In this document: positions 35,216-46,395 of the stretch, in pieces | How positions within the stretch are numbered: position 1 is the stretch's first letter | Layout: every line of letters starts with the position of its first letter | Position numbers and translations under genes: made by a program | Origin: Opisthorchis felineus | Taxonomy: Eukaryota; Platyhelminthes; Trematoda; Opisthorchiida; Opisthorchiidae | DNA: 64,000 bases | Direction: 5' to 3' | Assembly (NCBI GenBank): GCA_004794785.1 | Contig: SJOL01010112.1 | Coordinates: forward strand, 389,395-453,394 | Notes under the pieces: generated by a model | The model's input: the letters and a program-made list of their open reading frames with translations, nothing else | Told to the model about the DNA's origin: nothing | The model's database searches: none

Positions 35216-36823
35216 TAGTGGAAACTCCCAGCAACTGACTAAAATCCCAAGTTTATCTGGGTGAATACGTGATGCTCAACCGTTCTCCGGGTTTCGTAGG
35301 TTTCTTCTAATCCGTTTGTCGGGAAAACAGCATTTGGGTAGCGTTTGTATATGTGAACTGGATTTTATGCTCACATTTATGTTTTTCTCAAAATATTATT
35401 TATTGTTCCAAACGCAATTCGCCAATGCCAGTTAGCTTTCGCCCCATTTAAGTAGCTTTTATTCAACATTTCCAACTAAATTGTGGTTCATAGCATAAAA
35501 GAAAATTGTGAATTGCTAGTTCTATGTTGTAAGTCAAATGTCTCCCTGGCTCAGGAGAATTTCCAATGAATTTAATGAATCACTTTTTGTCTGCACCTAG
35601 CAAACGGTTGCTTAAAGATTGGTCACTATGTTTTTCTGCATAAAACTTGGGGACAGGTTATGCAATTTTCTCAGACAAACACTAAGTACGTAGCAAAAGT
35701 CACCTAAACGAATACAAAGTTGCGAAACGTAGAACTAGTATAACTGATTTAACCTGAGGAGAAACACAAAACGGCTTTTTTGGTTACACTTTTTCTACTC
35801 TATTTCGACTATTTGGGCTGAAACAAGCCAAAACTGAGGATGTGATGAATTCCCGTTTTTCCGATTTCTGCTCATCAAACGTACCTTAGCGTGACATTAA
35901 ATGACCATAGAATTTGTTTGGCTGACGCAGGAGTAGGGCCACTTCCTTAATTGAGGGGTTTGAATCAAAGAAATCAATAAAGCTAGGCAAGCATCTGGGC
36001 ACCTGGTTTTATCATTTCCGGCTTTTTTAAAGAAAACCAAATACCTGAGTACAAGTGATTATGGGGTACCAGCAATAAGCTACACTTGGCATTGCTTGAT
36101 AGTGCCCTTTCAAAGGTGACTGCTTGTAAGTACCCTACTTCTCACATGTCTTCTTGTTGTGTTGCATTATGGCGAAAATAAATTCTACCTCACTGTCAAT
36201 CTGATTGCCCTCGACAGTTTCATAAAATGTCCAGTGCACGTTGTGGCAAAAGCAGTTTACGATATTTCCGGATATTTCCTATCCTAATTCAAAGAACCCT
36301 AAAGCACACTAACTGTTTCTTTGCAACTGTGTCATATTTTGCGTTCACTGCGAGCATTCATTTGCATATTTGTGGCTCTTCGAAATTTAAAGCTTCACTG
36401 ACCGAATGCCTAACGCACACACAAAACCACATCAAACAAACATTTTGCATACAAGATTTTGTTAACCCACGTTCAGCAATAGATCTGCTCAGCTGGTCAA
36501 TAGAATTGTTAACGCTAAGCAGTGCAGCTTGCGTTTTATTAAGCTTTGGATTTTGTTCCGTACAGTGCCAAAACCCCGGGATCCGTTTATATTCGTGGTA
36601 TTTTTGGAACCCACAACTCTGCTGGGAGGTAGAAGAATGCCATTAATATGTAGTGTGAAAAACTCGTGTTTCAACTGGATACTGAGCAAATTATCTTTTG
36701 ACATGGTTCATATGGTTAGCTTCTTGACTGACGAACTCAAAGATAAACTTTGAAATGACTATGTACGGCGGCCGGTCACCTCAGGGTGACTGCGCTGAAA
36801 ACAGTACATCCTATGAGAAGTTG
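35216..36823. other. No recognisable feature
   Basis: A 139-codon plus-strand frame (36227-36646) has alternating hydrophobic runs but no recognised family, and an overlapping minus frame is equally long for its size. Neither has support beyond being open. Confidence 0.4.
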
Positions 36824-36949
36824 CCCCCCCCCCCNNNNNNNNNNNNNNNNNNNNNNNNNNNNNNNNNNNNNNNNNNNNNNNNNNNNNNNNNNNNNNNNNN
36901 NNNNNNNNNNNNNNNNNNNNNNNNNNNNNNNNNNNNTATATATATATAA
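36824..36949. other. Assembly gap between an 11-base C run and a TA repeat
   Basis: Eleven C residues (36824-36834) run into 102 N (36835-36936), followed by a TA dinucleotide run (36937-36948). The real sequence is unknown, and its true length may differ from the number of N. Any frame drawn across the gap is meaningless. Confidence 0.98.
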
Positions 36950-39219
36950 TGAGGTCTGTGGTTCTCTATTATTGCACCAGCAACAACAATGTGCGCCAAA
37001 ACAAGCGATAAAACCGCACACATCGTTATTATTAGTTTTGTTTTTGGATGTTTTGGAACAGAAAAGTGGAAATCGAGGTGAATTGTCTATATCGCCAAGC
37101 AGGTAGTTGCTCATTACGGAGAAAACTACTCACACTTCGGACAGATTTTATTGTGACAATCCCAGTCATCAACATAACCATAATCAAACATACCAGACAA
37201 GATGGCACGATAACTCGGAAGTGAAGCATCGTTGTCAAATTCGCACTGGAAAATATTTGGGCCTACAGCAATACATGAAGGTGGACAGAAGTCCAACAAA
37301 ACCGGTATTCTCTTTCCGGTAGTGTTTCACGAATGCTTGAGCAAAAAGTCCCGCAAAAAATCTACAACTGCTCTGGGACTAAATTGATTGCTACTGACAA
37401 AAGTTTGTCTTTAGTGGCCTGCGAACATTGAAAACTGTTATCTAAAATTCCGGTGCTGTCCTCATCTGAGGATGTTGGAGTTCAACGAGCCTAAATATAG
37501 ATATTTCAATGGAACTCTCCTATCGCATGCTAGTCAAAGTATGATTATGGAGTCTCTTACTGAGGGGTAGTGGCATCGGTAGAGTTGCTGCAAGACACCG
37601 GCTCCCTCGTAATTTTACCACCAAGGTGGGGTTAGTCAAGCATTGTTACTGGATCCCCGTGGGCAGTTGGATGCTAAATAATTGAAACAAAAACGAGACT
37701 GATCGGTTGATTCCTTTGGCAAAGCTTTAGTTCCTTGAGTACAGGCAACAATGTGACAGTCATTGCCATGGTTTCCAGGCCAATGTCCTTGGGAGTTTTG
37801 TTCAACTCCAGTGAACCGTAGAATGACGTATCCGTTTGTCAGTTCAACCAACCGAAGTTTTCCATCTTGTGATGCCTTCTTGCGTATTTAAGGTGCTTAT
37901 ACGGAATTCAGAGGTCTGTTTGCAGTTGCGTCTGCATAAACAACAAGCTTTTGTGTGATAGAATAAGGACTGAACACTGCCTTTAAGTTCTTTCTTACAG
38001 GCACACTGGTAAGGAAACTGCAAATGACAAACCCTTGCAAACATAACTGCCTATTTCGTGCACAGTGGTCTCCAGATTAACTGTTGTGGAGTGACATGCC
38101 TTTTGAGATGTTATTTTTATTGGTTTTGGGGCTGAGGAAGGGACATTCTTACGAGTTCAATCGAACTGCGAAAACTAGAAAATGGATGGGTAACCCAACA
38201 AGCACTTCACAACTGATCTCTCCTGTCCAAGGAAGTATTTTTTTATACGTCTTACGTCTTCTAGGTTATTTTTAATGTACTCCATCGCACGTCTAGGACA
38301 GAATGCAGCCGTTCTTTTCGTATAATGTCTGCGTAATTAAATCTTTGAAGCCCACAAGGAAAGGAAGCCTCTGCGAGTTTTGATTCCGTTCCAAGTTATG
38401 ATGTTTTCTACTGTAGAAATTAACTCAAAAATTTTGCCACGGCCTAATTTTGAATGATTGAGTTTGAGTTACTTTGCTTCTGGCATCGGAATTAAAAAAT
38501 ACGCTTCGGTATCTGAGTAGTCAAATTTTCAATATAAAACATTCAATATAAAATGTCCCAAAATTATCTGATATATGCTGTAACGTAAGTTACGCTCTTT
38601 TATTCACAATCTAGGGAAGAAATGCATTTTCTCCGTGAGCTACGCTTCCGTTTGTGTTAAAACTCAAAAGGATACATCCAACAAATTATGCGCCTAAATT
38701 TCTTGACAACTTAGGGGGTTATTAGCAGGTAAACTTGAAGAGGTCGCGTCTGAATACTTCTGAGGGTGTTGGTGTACCCTTGGAAGACAAGCGATCAAAA
38801 AAGCTCTTGGTCACGGTTTTTCACACTATCCTGCATTTGGAAGCTGTGCACATTGTCTTCCAAAAGGCACGAACAAAACAAAAGCGCTAAAATTTCCGAG
38901 CAAAAGAGTGTACAACTAAAGCCCATGGGTTCGTTGTGTATATCCTTCGAATAAGAGCCATAGATGATTAACTTCATCAACTCAGTCTTTTTTCCTGCTA
39001 GCCTTGTTTGAAACGTGTGCAACACACACGCATTCCCATTTTCTCTACAGTTTTTTAACTCGACATGATTTTAAAACAAATAAGTTTCAATATACATTGG
39101 TCAGTTTATCTGCCAGTTGACTAATAAAAATTGAAATAGAATCCAGAAATAGACGGGTTTAGATGGATTAAAATTCTCCACGGATTCTAAAATCAGTATA
39201 TTAAGACCCGGCCTAGATA
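36950..39219. other. No recognisable feature
   Basis: Short unrelated open frames on both strands and a small local duplication (CAATATAAAA) near 38530. No shared repeat family recognised. Confidence 0.45.
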
Positions 39220-39282
39220 TAACACCCTACTCATAAGGTTGATGAAAACTGCAGCCCACTATCGGTTTTACCCTTGTAATGC
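39220..39282 (-). repeat. Family C fragment, 3' ribozyme arm
   Basis: The plus strand reads CCTACTCATAAGGTTGATG, GCAGCCCACTATCGGTTTT, the reverse complement of the GAAACC ... GTGGGCTGC arm of family C. The CTGATGA half is absent. A second, longer fragment lies about 160 bp to the right. Confidence 0.6.
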
Positions 39283-39439
39283 GCTCTTTTCCGGGCACTG
39301 CAAAGCTGAATGTATGTGCTCTTCTGTGGTGCTCGACATGTGATTTCCAGTGTCAAGCAACGAAACGAGCCATCCAGCTGACAATATTCCCATCCAATTT
39401 GAATCACTGCATCAGGATTCAGTACAATGACTTTTCGGC

Positions 39440-39530
39440 ACAAAACGCTACTCATGGGGCTACTGAAGGCTGTTTGACGGTCCACTACGTGTTTGTCCTT
39501 TTTGGAGCCCGTCAAGTAGGCGTGGTGCTC
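39440..39530 (-). repeat. Family C fragment with decayed hammerhead
   Basis: The minus strand reads CACGCCTACTTGACGGGCTC, with stem II TCC/GGA still pairable and AAACACGTAGTGGAC in place of the GAAAC and cleavage region. All catalytic boxes carry changes, so it is inactive. The orientation matches the fragment at 39220-39282. Confidence 0.55.
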
Positions 39531-39540
39531 ATGTTTTAAT

Positions 39541-41928
39541 GAATAAGCTTAATCCAGCTTATTTGTGAGTCACGCTAATATTAATGGGGAACTGAACTGG
39601 ACGTGTAGTTTCGAGTCTCAAGTCGAAATGAAACCATTTCGCAAGGGGTGCTACCATATGATACAACTGTGTTGTAAACTGCTGAGAATTTATCCACTGA
39701 ATGGTTGCAAAAATTGGTAACTCAAACGATTAACTAACAGACCAAGTGGGCACTACGTTGGCTAATACACCTTCTCTGAGCACAGTGAAGACCCCATACT
39801 TTGATAACCGTGACCACTGACTGAGGTCATGTCAACCAAAGACCGGAAAAACAAAAAGTAAATTGAATGGTGCAGACTTTAATAAACAAGCATTCCCCTG
39901 ATGTAGGCAAACAGCTGAACCACTAGATGACCGGGGCATCAGAGATAAACCAGCGAGGAAACTCACACGAGTTTTGGCGGAAATCGATGACTGTATGAAC
40001 TAAGCCTGTCTATGAGTAATCTAAGCATGCATAAGTCATCCTGAAATTTTGTGACGCGTAATACTAGAGATGCCCTGAACCACTCTGAGCAGAGACAAAT
40101 AGTTGCAAACAGTTACGAATCCATCTAGGATATGGAGAGATTTTCACATATTTTTGAACAAATTATCTCCTCGGAAGGATAGTATGTCATGGAGAAATCA
40201 TTGGGCGAGATGAAAAATCCCGTTGCTGTGGTGTGGTCCTAACAAGCATTAATTTACAGCTTAGTGAAAGAATCAATTAATCTTTACCTTCGAAGGCAAA
40301 CTAGAGCAAACTCTCTAACGACTGATTGACCACAAACTAAAAACTCGTATATTTAGTATAGGTTGTCTGCTGCAGTGAAGTTTTGCCTGAAAAGTAAAAA
40401 AAAACAGACATTAATTGAGTCGGAACCGAAAGTTTATGCATGACTTGCTACTGACCACAGATTTGTTCAATTATGTACAAGCTGGTTTTGTGCAGACTTA
40501 CCTCCAATCTAATCTTCTAGTCGAATGACCACTTCCGTCATGTCCTCCAGGCAATGGAGTTCTCCCATCCAGCCCGATCGATACTGATCGGACACGACTG
40601 TCTATTACTGCTTGCTATATATTTCTGAAGTACTCAGTGAAGAGTGTGATCCCGACGTAACAATGCAGAAAACAGACACGAGGGAATGCACAAGATACAA
40701 AAAATGATGTGAAAGGTTCCAGGTGAAGACATGACAGTACCAGTTTTTCAGTGAGATAAAATAGTCTCCAAGATATGGAAGAATGCATTCCTTGGAAGCA
40801 CAATTGTACAAACCAGCAGCTGAAGGGAGGACAATCAATTTTCCGATGTTTAATTCGCAGTAAGCGCCATCATAGTCAGGACTCACACAAGTGTCATGTC
40901 CGATAGTGACTATTGCCCCAAACTCCACCGACGATACCCACTAATATACCGTATATGTTTCAGATAGGTGTTTTGTCTAGACTGGACAAGTTAGAGCATC
41001 TGTTGCAAGGGCACACACAAAAACTTGCCTACAAGCCAGTACTCTTAGTAGATTACGTTAAACCACGATGAAAACGCTCCTCCAGTTAAGCTTTTTTGCC
41101 ATTTCAGTGGGAACTATATAAAGCTTAGTAAAGCGACGATTGCTCATGAAAACCCCTCGGTGAATTTTTGGGGTATTTTGCATAAACAGACCTTTACTTG
41201 GTCCGCAGGTCACTGAAAAATGACCACAACTGAACGTTACACAGCTGGATGTTTCTCAAACAGACAGCTAAAAAGGCGAGTCAACAAATATTCCCACCCA
41301 GCCCATTGTTCTGAGTAGAAAACGCGCGAATTTTTCACTACAAAGCATCGAGATTTATCAACAAAATAGTTCAGTGGTTTACTGTTATTTGTGCAAAACA
41401 CAAAAAGAAGTAATTATTCTTTTATCTTTTCCGCAACCCTCACACTAAACCACTTGTAAATAATGACTCATTGAAATTTCAGCAAGTTGCACTCTCATTT
41501 GTTGAAAAGTTAACTATGATCCATTTATATGTTTCTGTGCACAGGTGTGTAGATTTTTCTCTTCAATAAACAGGAAGCCAATGACTGGTCATTCTGTTCA
41601 ATTTTATTTTTTAACTAAATCAAACCGTCAGCTGATCACGAAAGTGAAACACGAGCCAAGTTTTAAGTAAGCTTCCAAATGTACTTTTATTACAAAGGAT
41701 TGTAGGAAGTCTTAAATGCCGCAACAGAGATTGCACCTGATCGTTCAAGTCACTAACAAGCTGCTCTGCATCTAATATATCAAAGGACTGTTTAATCTGC
41801 CGAACACATTTGACCTACCAATATTTTTCCATTCTTTTAACCTGGACATATGTCGCCAGTTTCCAGTATTATGAATGTCATTCGCGAAACTACGTACCCA
41901 TTCAGTGAGTGACAAACCAAGTATTAAT
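39541..41928. other. No recognisable feature
   Basis: The longest frame, minus 40605-40928 (107 codons, with several cysteines), has no recognised family and no clear exon borders. Otherwise AT-rich non-coding sequence. Confidence 0.4.
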
Positions 41929-42296
41929 GGAGACTTCGCCGTGCGAGTAAAGCTAGTCTATGCCGAAAAGCCTAGCGGCACTGTATGGCTATTGGGAATC
42001 ATCAGCAGTGCGCATCACACATAACTCCACGGAATCTCGAACCCGCCAACTTCTGGTTTGAACACTGAACCATTCGGCTACGAGAGCTGATCTACAGCGT
42101 GATAGACTCGACATAGCGCTGCTCACCCTTTGGTCAGGCGGCACACATTGCGTGGTCACATGTGGTGACTTACTCCTCAACTAACGATTTCTAAGATGAC
42201 ACCTTTATTCCTCGCATAAATTTTATTTTTGCCCTGAGCTACTTACAGGTTGTCACTGGTGTAGAGAGTTTTGGAAATGTTAATGGGGATTTCATT
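41929..42296 (-). repeat. Family B repeat, near-complete minus unit
   Basis: On the minus strand the copy contains, from high to low coordinates, the tail part (GGTTGTC/GAGCTACTT region), the 5' spacer, the tRNA-like head, the linker and a ribozyme region. The stem I arms GCACTG (plus 41978-41983) and CAGTGC (42006-42011) are intact, but the GAAAC box between them is deleted. The tail lying upstream of the head shows the unit is circularly permuted. It abuts a plus copy at 42297. Confidence 0.7.
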
Positions 42297-42515
42297 GCTG
42301 CACGAGGAGCCGGCCAAAAGGTGACTACTTGACGTGGACCCCATGATTGAAGGGTCAACGGGGCCGTATGCTGTCTAAGTACCAGCTAATCACATCGCTC
42401 ATCAGCCACTCGTGTCCGAACGGCCAGATGTTTAAACTACTAACCAGGGGGTCCCTGGTTCGAGACTCTCTGGAATTTCGTGAGATGCACGATGCATCCT
42501 GAGATTCATCAGGTA
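42297..42515 (+). repeat. Family B repeat, plus copy of an inverted pair
   Basis: The copy starts at CTGCACGAGGAGCCGG and continues with GTGGACCCCATGATTGAAGG, the head (CAGCCACTCGTGTCCGAACG) and a perfect family B box (GGTTCGAGACT, 42457-42467). It then reads TTTCGTGAGATGCACGATGC and breaks off inside the ribozyme region. The Pol III B box is the best in the window, but the ribozyme is lost. Confidence 0.7.
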
Positions 42516-42759
42516 GACCGGACGGGCGGGAAAAACATCCACCTTGGTTGGAAAATTTATGTTGTTTCCATCATACCCATGTGCTCGTGAGTGTATATCA
42601 GCTGTACTTGACACCTAACCATCGTCAATTCCCTCAGGGGAAAACGCAGCATAAATGTGAAATAGTAAAAAGGTGATCGTTTCAGAGCTGATTCTGTGGT
42701 TTTTGTAAGGCCGGAAAATCAAATTAGTGGTGTGAAACATGTCATCTAGGAAAAGGACT

Positions 42760-43025
42760 ATTCTAATCGGCTGCCAAGTACCATGTTCGTGGGAGGCATG
42801 GGATCAAATGACAAGTTTAACTGACCGCTTGTCAATCAACATGTGTTGTTACGCAAGCCTACGCACCCCAAACACAGATGAACGCATCTGAAGCCACTTC
42901 CCTTTCTTTACCAGATGATCTATTTTTCGGATCATTCGTTTAATTCTACAAAGCGTTTTGTTTCAACACTAGCCGAGAGAGCCTGGTGCTGATATGTCCA
43001 AAAATGTCAAACGTTTTGAACACTG
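42760..43025 (-). repeat. Family D dispersed repeat, copy 2
   Basis: This is the reverse complement of 3306-3555. The centre is somewhat longer and diverged (ACCCCAAACACAGATG against CATCTGCATTCGGGGT), while the ends are closely matched. No coding capacity or internal promoter was seen. Confidence 0.75.
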
Positions 43026-43838
43026 GTAATTACAATGACCATGTTTACTTTATAATTTCACTTTTGTAGATTCATTCCCATTGATGCCAAATCTTCGGTG
43101 TTGTGCTGGTACGCATACAGGTCTGTGTGCGCGAACTCATGCACTCAGAATCTTACTCAGTCCCCAGGAAACCATTTATTCGGGTTTCCCCGTCCACGTT
43201 CGTCAAGGTGCTGGCAACTGCTCAGCGAGAAACCCAGGTGTTCTGTAGTGAAGGATGGCATTGAACCCAGAGAATACTTGCAGGCAGTTGTTGTATCTTA
43301 GTACAGCAACTGTTTTATATTCATTAGCACGTAGATCATTATCACATAATAGTACAAATTGTCAGTTGCACCTATCGCTGAACACCTGCTCGGGTTCTTC
43401 AACCAATACAGGGGATGTGGCGGGTTCGAATTTGTCGGCTGCCCCATGAGGAATGAACTACCGATGATTTATAATGCGGACAAAATAGTTTTACATTGTC
43501 TCTCGACTGCTAGCGCAGATGTGCTTCACTTAAAGGAAACTACCTTGTTTGCTTGCAAAAATTGCTCGGTGTGTAACCGCTGGCTAAACTGCTGGAGATA
43601 CAACACAGAAATGCCATAACAATCAATAAAACCCATGTTGTGCTACTCAGACTCAGGGTCTTTCACAGCTTACACAAAAAGAAAGGCAATCCTGCAACTA
43701 CTGTATTTCTTTCACCTTTATCAAGCTTCAACAGACTGTTCAGTTTTGTCCTCTATCTCATACCCAGCTTACGTAATTTTCAAAGAAGACTGTTTGCTAA
43801 ACTCTAATCCTCTTCTCCTCATTTACCTTGCACTTCAG
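43026..43838. other. No recognisable feature (left flank of microexon)
   Basis: Presumed intron of the tensin-like gene. The right end holds a long pyrimidine-rich tract that serves as the acceptor for the microexon at 43839. Confidence 0.45.
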
Positions 43839-43877
43839 ATTTCGGAACCGCTTCGACCGGATCAACTCAACCAAATT
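43839..43877 (+). CDS. In-phase microexon of the tensin-like gene
   Basis: The 39-nt block encodes ISEPLRPDQLNQI. It is bounded by a strong pyrimidine tract and acceptor (TTTACCTTGCACTTCAG) and a near-consensus donor (GTAAGT). Its length is a multiple of three, in phase 0-0. The next exon I accept (53543) also starts in phase 0, and the join gives a continuous sequence, LNQI followed by LAQYGFLDD. It could instead be an optional cassette exon, or belong to another gene, since 9.7 kb separate the two. No homology is expected for so short a peptide. Confidence 0.5.
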
Positions 43878-44128
43878 GTAAGTCTTTGCATGCCTTTTCT
43901 ACTGAGTCAGCAAACATTTTACTTGTAATAAAATTTATAAAGTCATTCAGGGTGTATTTATGGATTACTAACACGAAATTTTGACTGATTATATAAAGTT
44001 AGCCGCAAAAAATCCAGGACCAGTATTTCTACTAAATTACTAAATTTTAGAAGATTATGGAAGACGCAACTGGGGAACACCGGTCTACTGAACTGTAGAG
44101 CCAGTCGGTGTAACTTGGTTCATTATAG

Positions 44129-44445
44129 ATGGCTTTCGATGCCGGCTTAGGAGACCAACCTGAGAAGATTTTCTCCTTAGATTTTGGTGCCGTGACCAGG
44201 ATGCGAATTAAGATCCCGTGGTCACAACCTTCTGAGGACGGGGATGTGCGGACCTTACTGGAGGATTTCGAAGATGTTGTGGAGGCGGCTGGACTGGAGA
44301 CGGACCCGGGTAAGTTGACGGCACTGAAGACCCTCCTCTGAGGCCGGGCGAAAGTGGCCCTGGATGCAGCCAGAAGGGGCCCTCGGAAGATGGACTGAGT
44401 CTCTGCGAAGAAAGCTCTTTCAGCGGAGTTCGACACACCGGCCGT
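44129..44445 (+). pseudogene. gypsy gag N-terminal region, truncated
   Basis: The reading begins at ATG 44129, and the recognisable gag block is DVRTLLEDFEDVVEAAGL, followed by KLTALKTLL, a stop, GRAKVALDAARRGPRKMD, a second stop and KKALSAEFDTPA. Two in-frame stops lie within the block, and the zinc-knuckle end of gag is gone. The sequence passes without interruption into integrase, which marks the deletion joint near 44443. Confidence 0.7.
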
Positions 44446-45214
44446 ACCAAATCAACGGGTGACGACGATCAGTGCAGTGGTAATGCATCACACCGTGGCC
44501 AACCACGGAGTGCCAAAAATGATCCTAACGGATCAGGGGCCTTGCTTTGGCAGCGAAGAGTTTAGGAGTTGCTTGCGGAGGCTGGGCATCAAACGGCTAA
44601 GGATAGCACCCCACCACCCACAAACAAACGGCCTAACCGAGCACAATAACCGAACGATGAAGGAGTGGCTGGCGGCCAAAGGAGATGTCTGGGAAGTGAA
44701 CCTGCCGATGGTGTTGTTAGCACATCGTACTTCCGTACAGCCGCCCACAGACGGGTCCCTGCCCATGCTGACGTACGGTCGATATCCGTGCCTTCCAGTT
44801 GATTAGGAAATAGGGTTGTGGCCGACAACACGCTTGTCTCCGGAGGAGCTAAGACAGGAAAGGCTGAAAGCTCGAGAAAACTTGTCCGCCGTTCAGGAAA
44901 AGACTAGACAGAAAACTGCAAGCGAAAATTCACGACCATTCCCCGTTGGCGCGTAGGTCAAACGGAAGGATCATCAGAATCCTGGAAGGAGTGGGCTGGG
45001 GTCATGCAAGCTGGGAAGTCGGTGGCAAGGCCCGTTTTTCGTTACCGACTGCCGGGGAAACGTCTATACAATTCAGGACGGTCGAGGATCGAAAAGAGTA
45101 AACGGTACTCAGCTTCGGAAGTGGCATGATACACCCGAAGGGCTGCCGAATAGACCAGCTGGGGCCGACCTAATGGATGTAAATGGAACTCGGTGGCATG
45201 CACGCGACCTTTAA
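44446..45214 (+). pseudogene. gypsy integrase (partial core plus C-terminal domain)
   Basis: The core segment has the second catalytic aspartate in ILTDQGPCFGSEEF and the glutamate region HHPQTNGLTEHNNRTMKEWL. The first catalytic aspartate lies in the deleted part. A stop at 44804-44806 is followed by the C-terminal module, with GPFFVTDCRGNVYTIQD matching the GPY/F type, and a terminal stop at 45212-45214 that overlaps the polypurine tract. Integrase inserts the element's DNA into the host chromosome; this copy is inactive. Confidence 0.8.
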
Positions 45215-45224
45215 AGGGGAAAAG
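45213..45224 (+). other. Polypurine tract of the gypsy element
   Basis: AAAGGGGAAAAG stands immediately before TGTGTAACGG, the expected position of the primer for plus-strand DNA synthesis next to the 3' LTR. Confidence 0.75.
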
Positions 45225-45566
45225 TGTGTAACGGTGGATACTACTGATGAGGCATGCAAGTAGTCTGTGCTTTTCTCGAAGCTCCGCCCCGCATCTAATG
45301 GAAGGTGAGGGTTATTACGGAACTTGTGGAACTGCATCGTAGTGTTCGCTTACATTTGCGTGATAGTCACTGAATACCCAGTAAAGTTCAAGAAGACGCC
45401 TGAGAATGTTCAGTTTTTAAAAACTATGTGCATACGAGACGTTTACTTTCCTGTCCAGTAGTTTGCAACTGCTTAGTTGGTGTTTGCTAATAAACGACTT
45501 CGTGGAGAAGGGCTGTCCTCTTTACACTGGGGTCTCGGCAATCTGTGGTTTGGAGGCGGGCGAGCA
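45225..45566 (+). repeat. Probable 3' LTR of the gypsy element
   Basis: The segment starts with TG after the polypurine tract, contains AATAAA near its end (about 45490) followed by a GT-rich stretch, and could end at CGAGCA, giving about 340 bp. Without a second LTR in the window the right border is a guess. Confidence 0.5.
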
Positions 45567-45917
45567 CTTGATAATGACTAGTGAAACGATGAGGTTGATT
45601 TTTAGAGACGTATGCATTAACATATGAAGTAAGCTGATATGAGATTCTTGGTCGGCCACGTGATCTAGGAAAATAAGGCGGGAATGTTAAAAATCAACCA
45701 TCCTCAAGTACTCAGGCTTACACTATTGAGCCTATTCTCAGCATAAAAATGGACCAAAAATCGCTAATCTGGTCCTGTAGAAGAATACTGTATGAAAACA
45801 TTTATGCTAAAATAGTGATCTTACCATTGGTGGTTAGTCATAGCCCTCATCGACTTTTCCCGTTTGAAACAAACGTGTAATTTTACTACTTATTTAACAG
45901 CGTAGCTTTCATCCTGT
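45567..45917. other. No recognisable feature
   Basis: Short intronic stretch between the gypsy LTR and a family B pair. Confidence 0.5.
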
Positions 45918-46070
45918 AATTGAAGCCAATCCAAGACACAAATTCGAGGAGCACTGTACAGCTGTTTCATCGGTACTGAAAATCACTTATGGTGCATATG
46001 CCACGAATCTCTATGGAGATTTGAACTCACAGTCTCCCGGTTGTTGATAAACTATAAGCAGCTTAGAATG
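45918..46070 (-). repeat. Family B repeat, minus copy of an inverted pair
   Basis: The minus strand retains GATGAAACAGCTGTACAGTG, that is the GAAAC box, stem III and the 3' arm of stem I, but the CTGATGA half is rearranged (CACCATAAGTGATTTTCAG). The linker and head are recognisable up to about 46070. Confidence 0.65.
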
Positions 46071-46109
46071 GACAGGAATTAACAAGACGGGTAAACGTTC
46101 TACTTCAGA

Positions 46110-46395
46110 AGTCGTCAGTCAAAGAGCTATTCAGAATATGAGTTCCGTGGCTGAAGGTCGGGTGGCTGTCTATACTGTCAACACCGGTGATCAATCGTTT
46201 GAAGACAAGCGGATGAGTCTCCGACTACCAAGCAGGGGGTCGCCAGTTCAAATCTCTTGGGGATTCATGACATGATAATGCCTAATAATGATGAAATTGC
46301 TGTACAGTGCACCTCGAGTGTTCAGTGCAGAGCAACTTCACTCCATCCATTAAAACTCACCAAATCTCCACATAATAACGCCAAGAATATTCACT
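46110..46395 (+). repeat. Family B repeat, plus copy of an inverted pair
   Basis: The spacer (CAGAAGTCGTCAGTC, GTGGCTGAAGGTCGGGTGGC), the head with CAGTTCAAATCTC in place of the B box, a decayed ribozyme (CATGATAATGCC, GATGAAATTGCTGTACAGTG) and the tail (CAAATCTCCACATAATAAC) follow in normal order. The core is mutated. It faces the minus copy at 45918-46070. Confidence 0.65.

Larger units (their letters stand above)
44129..45566 (+). mobile_element. Ty3/gypsy LTR retrotransposon with large internal deletion
   Basis: The element holds the start of gag, then the catalytic part and C-terminal end of integrase, a polypurine tract and a probable 3' LTR. Protease, reverse transcriptase, RNase H and the zinc-binding N-terminus of integrase are missing. 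I find no 5' LTR to the left of gag. The element lies in the presumed intron between 43877 and 53543 and shares its orientation with the tensin-like gene. It cannot move on its own. Confidence 0.8.

Noticed and set aside
36755..37114. Open frames spanning the N run
   Set aside because: They are translated through unknown bases and so carry no evidence.
40605..40928. 107-codon cysteine-containing frame on the minus strand
   Set aside because: No recognised motif, no convincing exon borders, and an overlapping frame of similar quality; not distinguishable from a random open frame.
45245..45260. CTGATGAGGCATGC in the gypsy LTR as a hammerhead core
   Set aside because: No GAAA box follows within range and no stem I arm is present.
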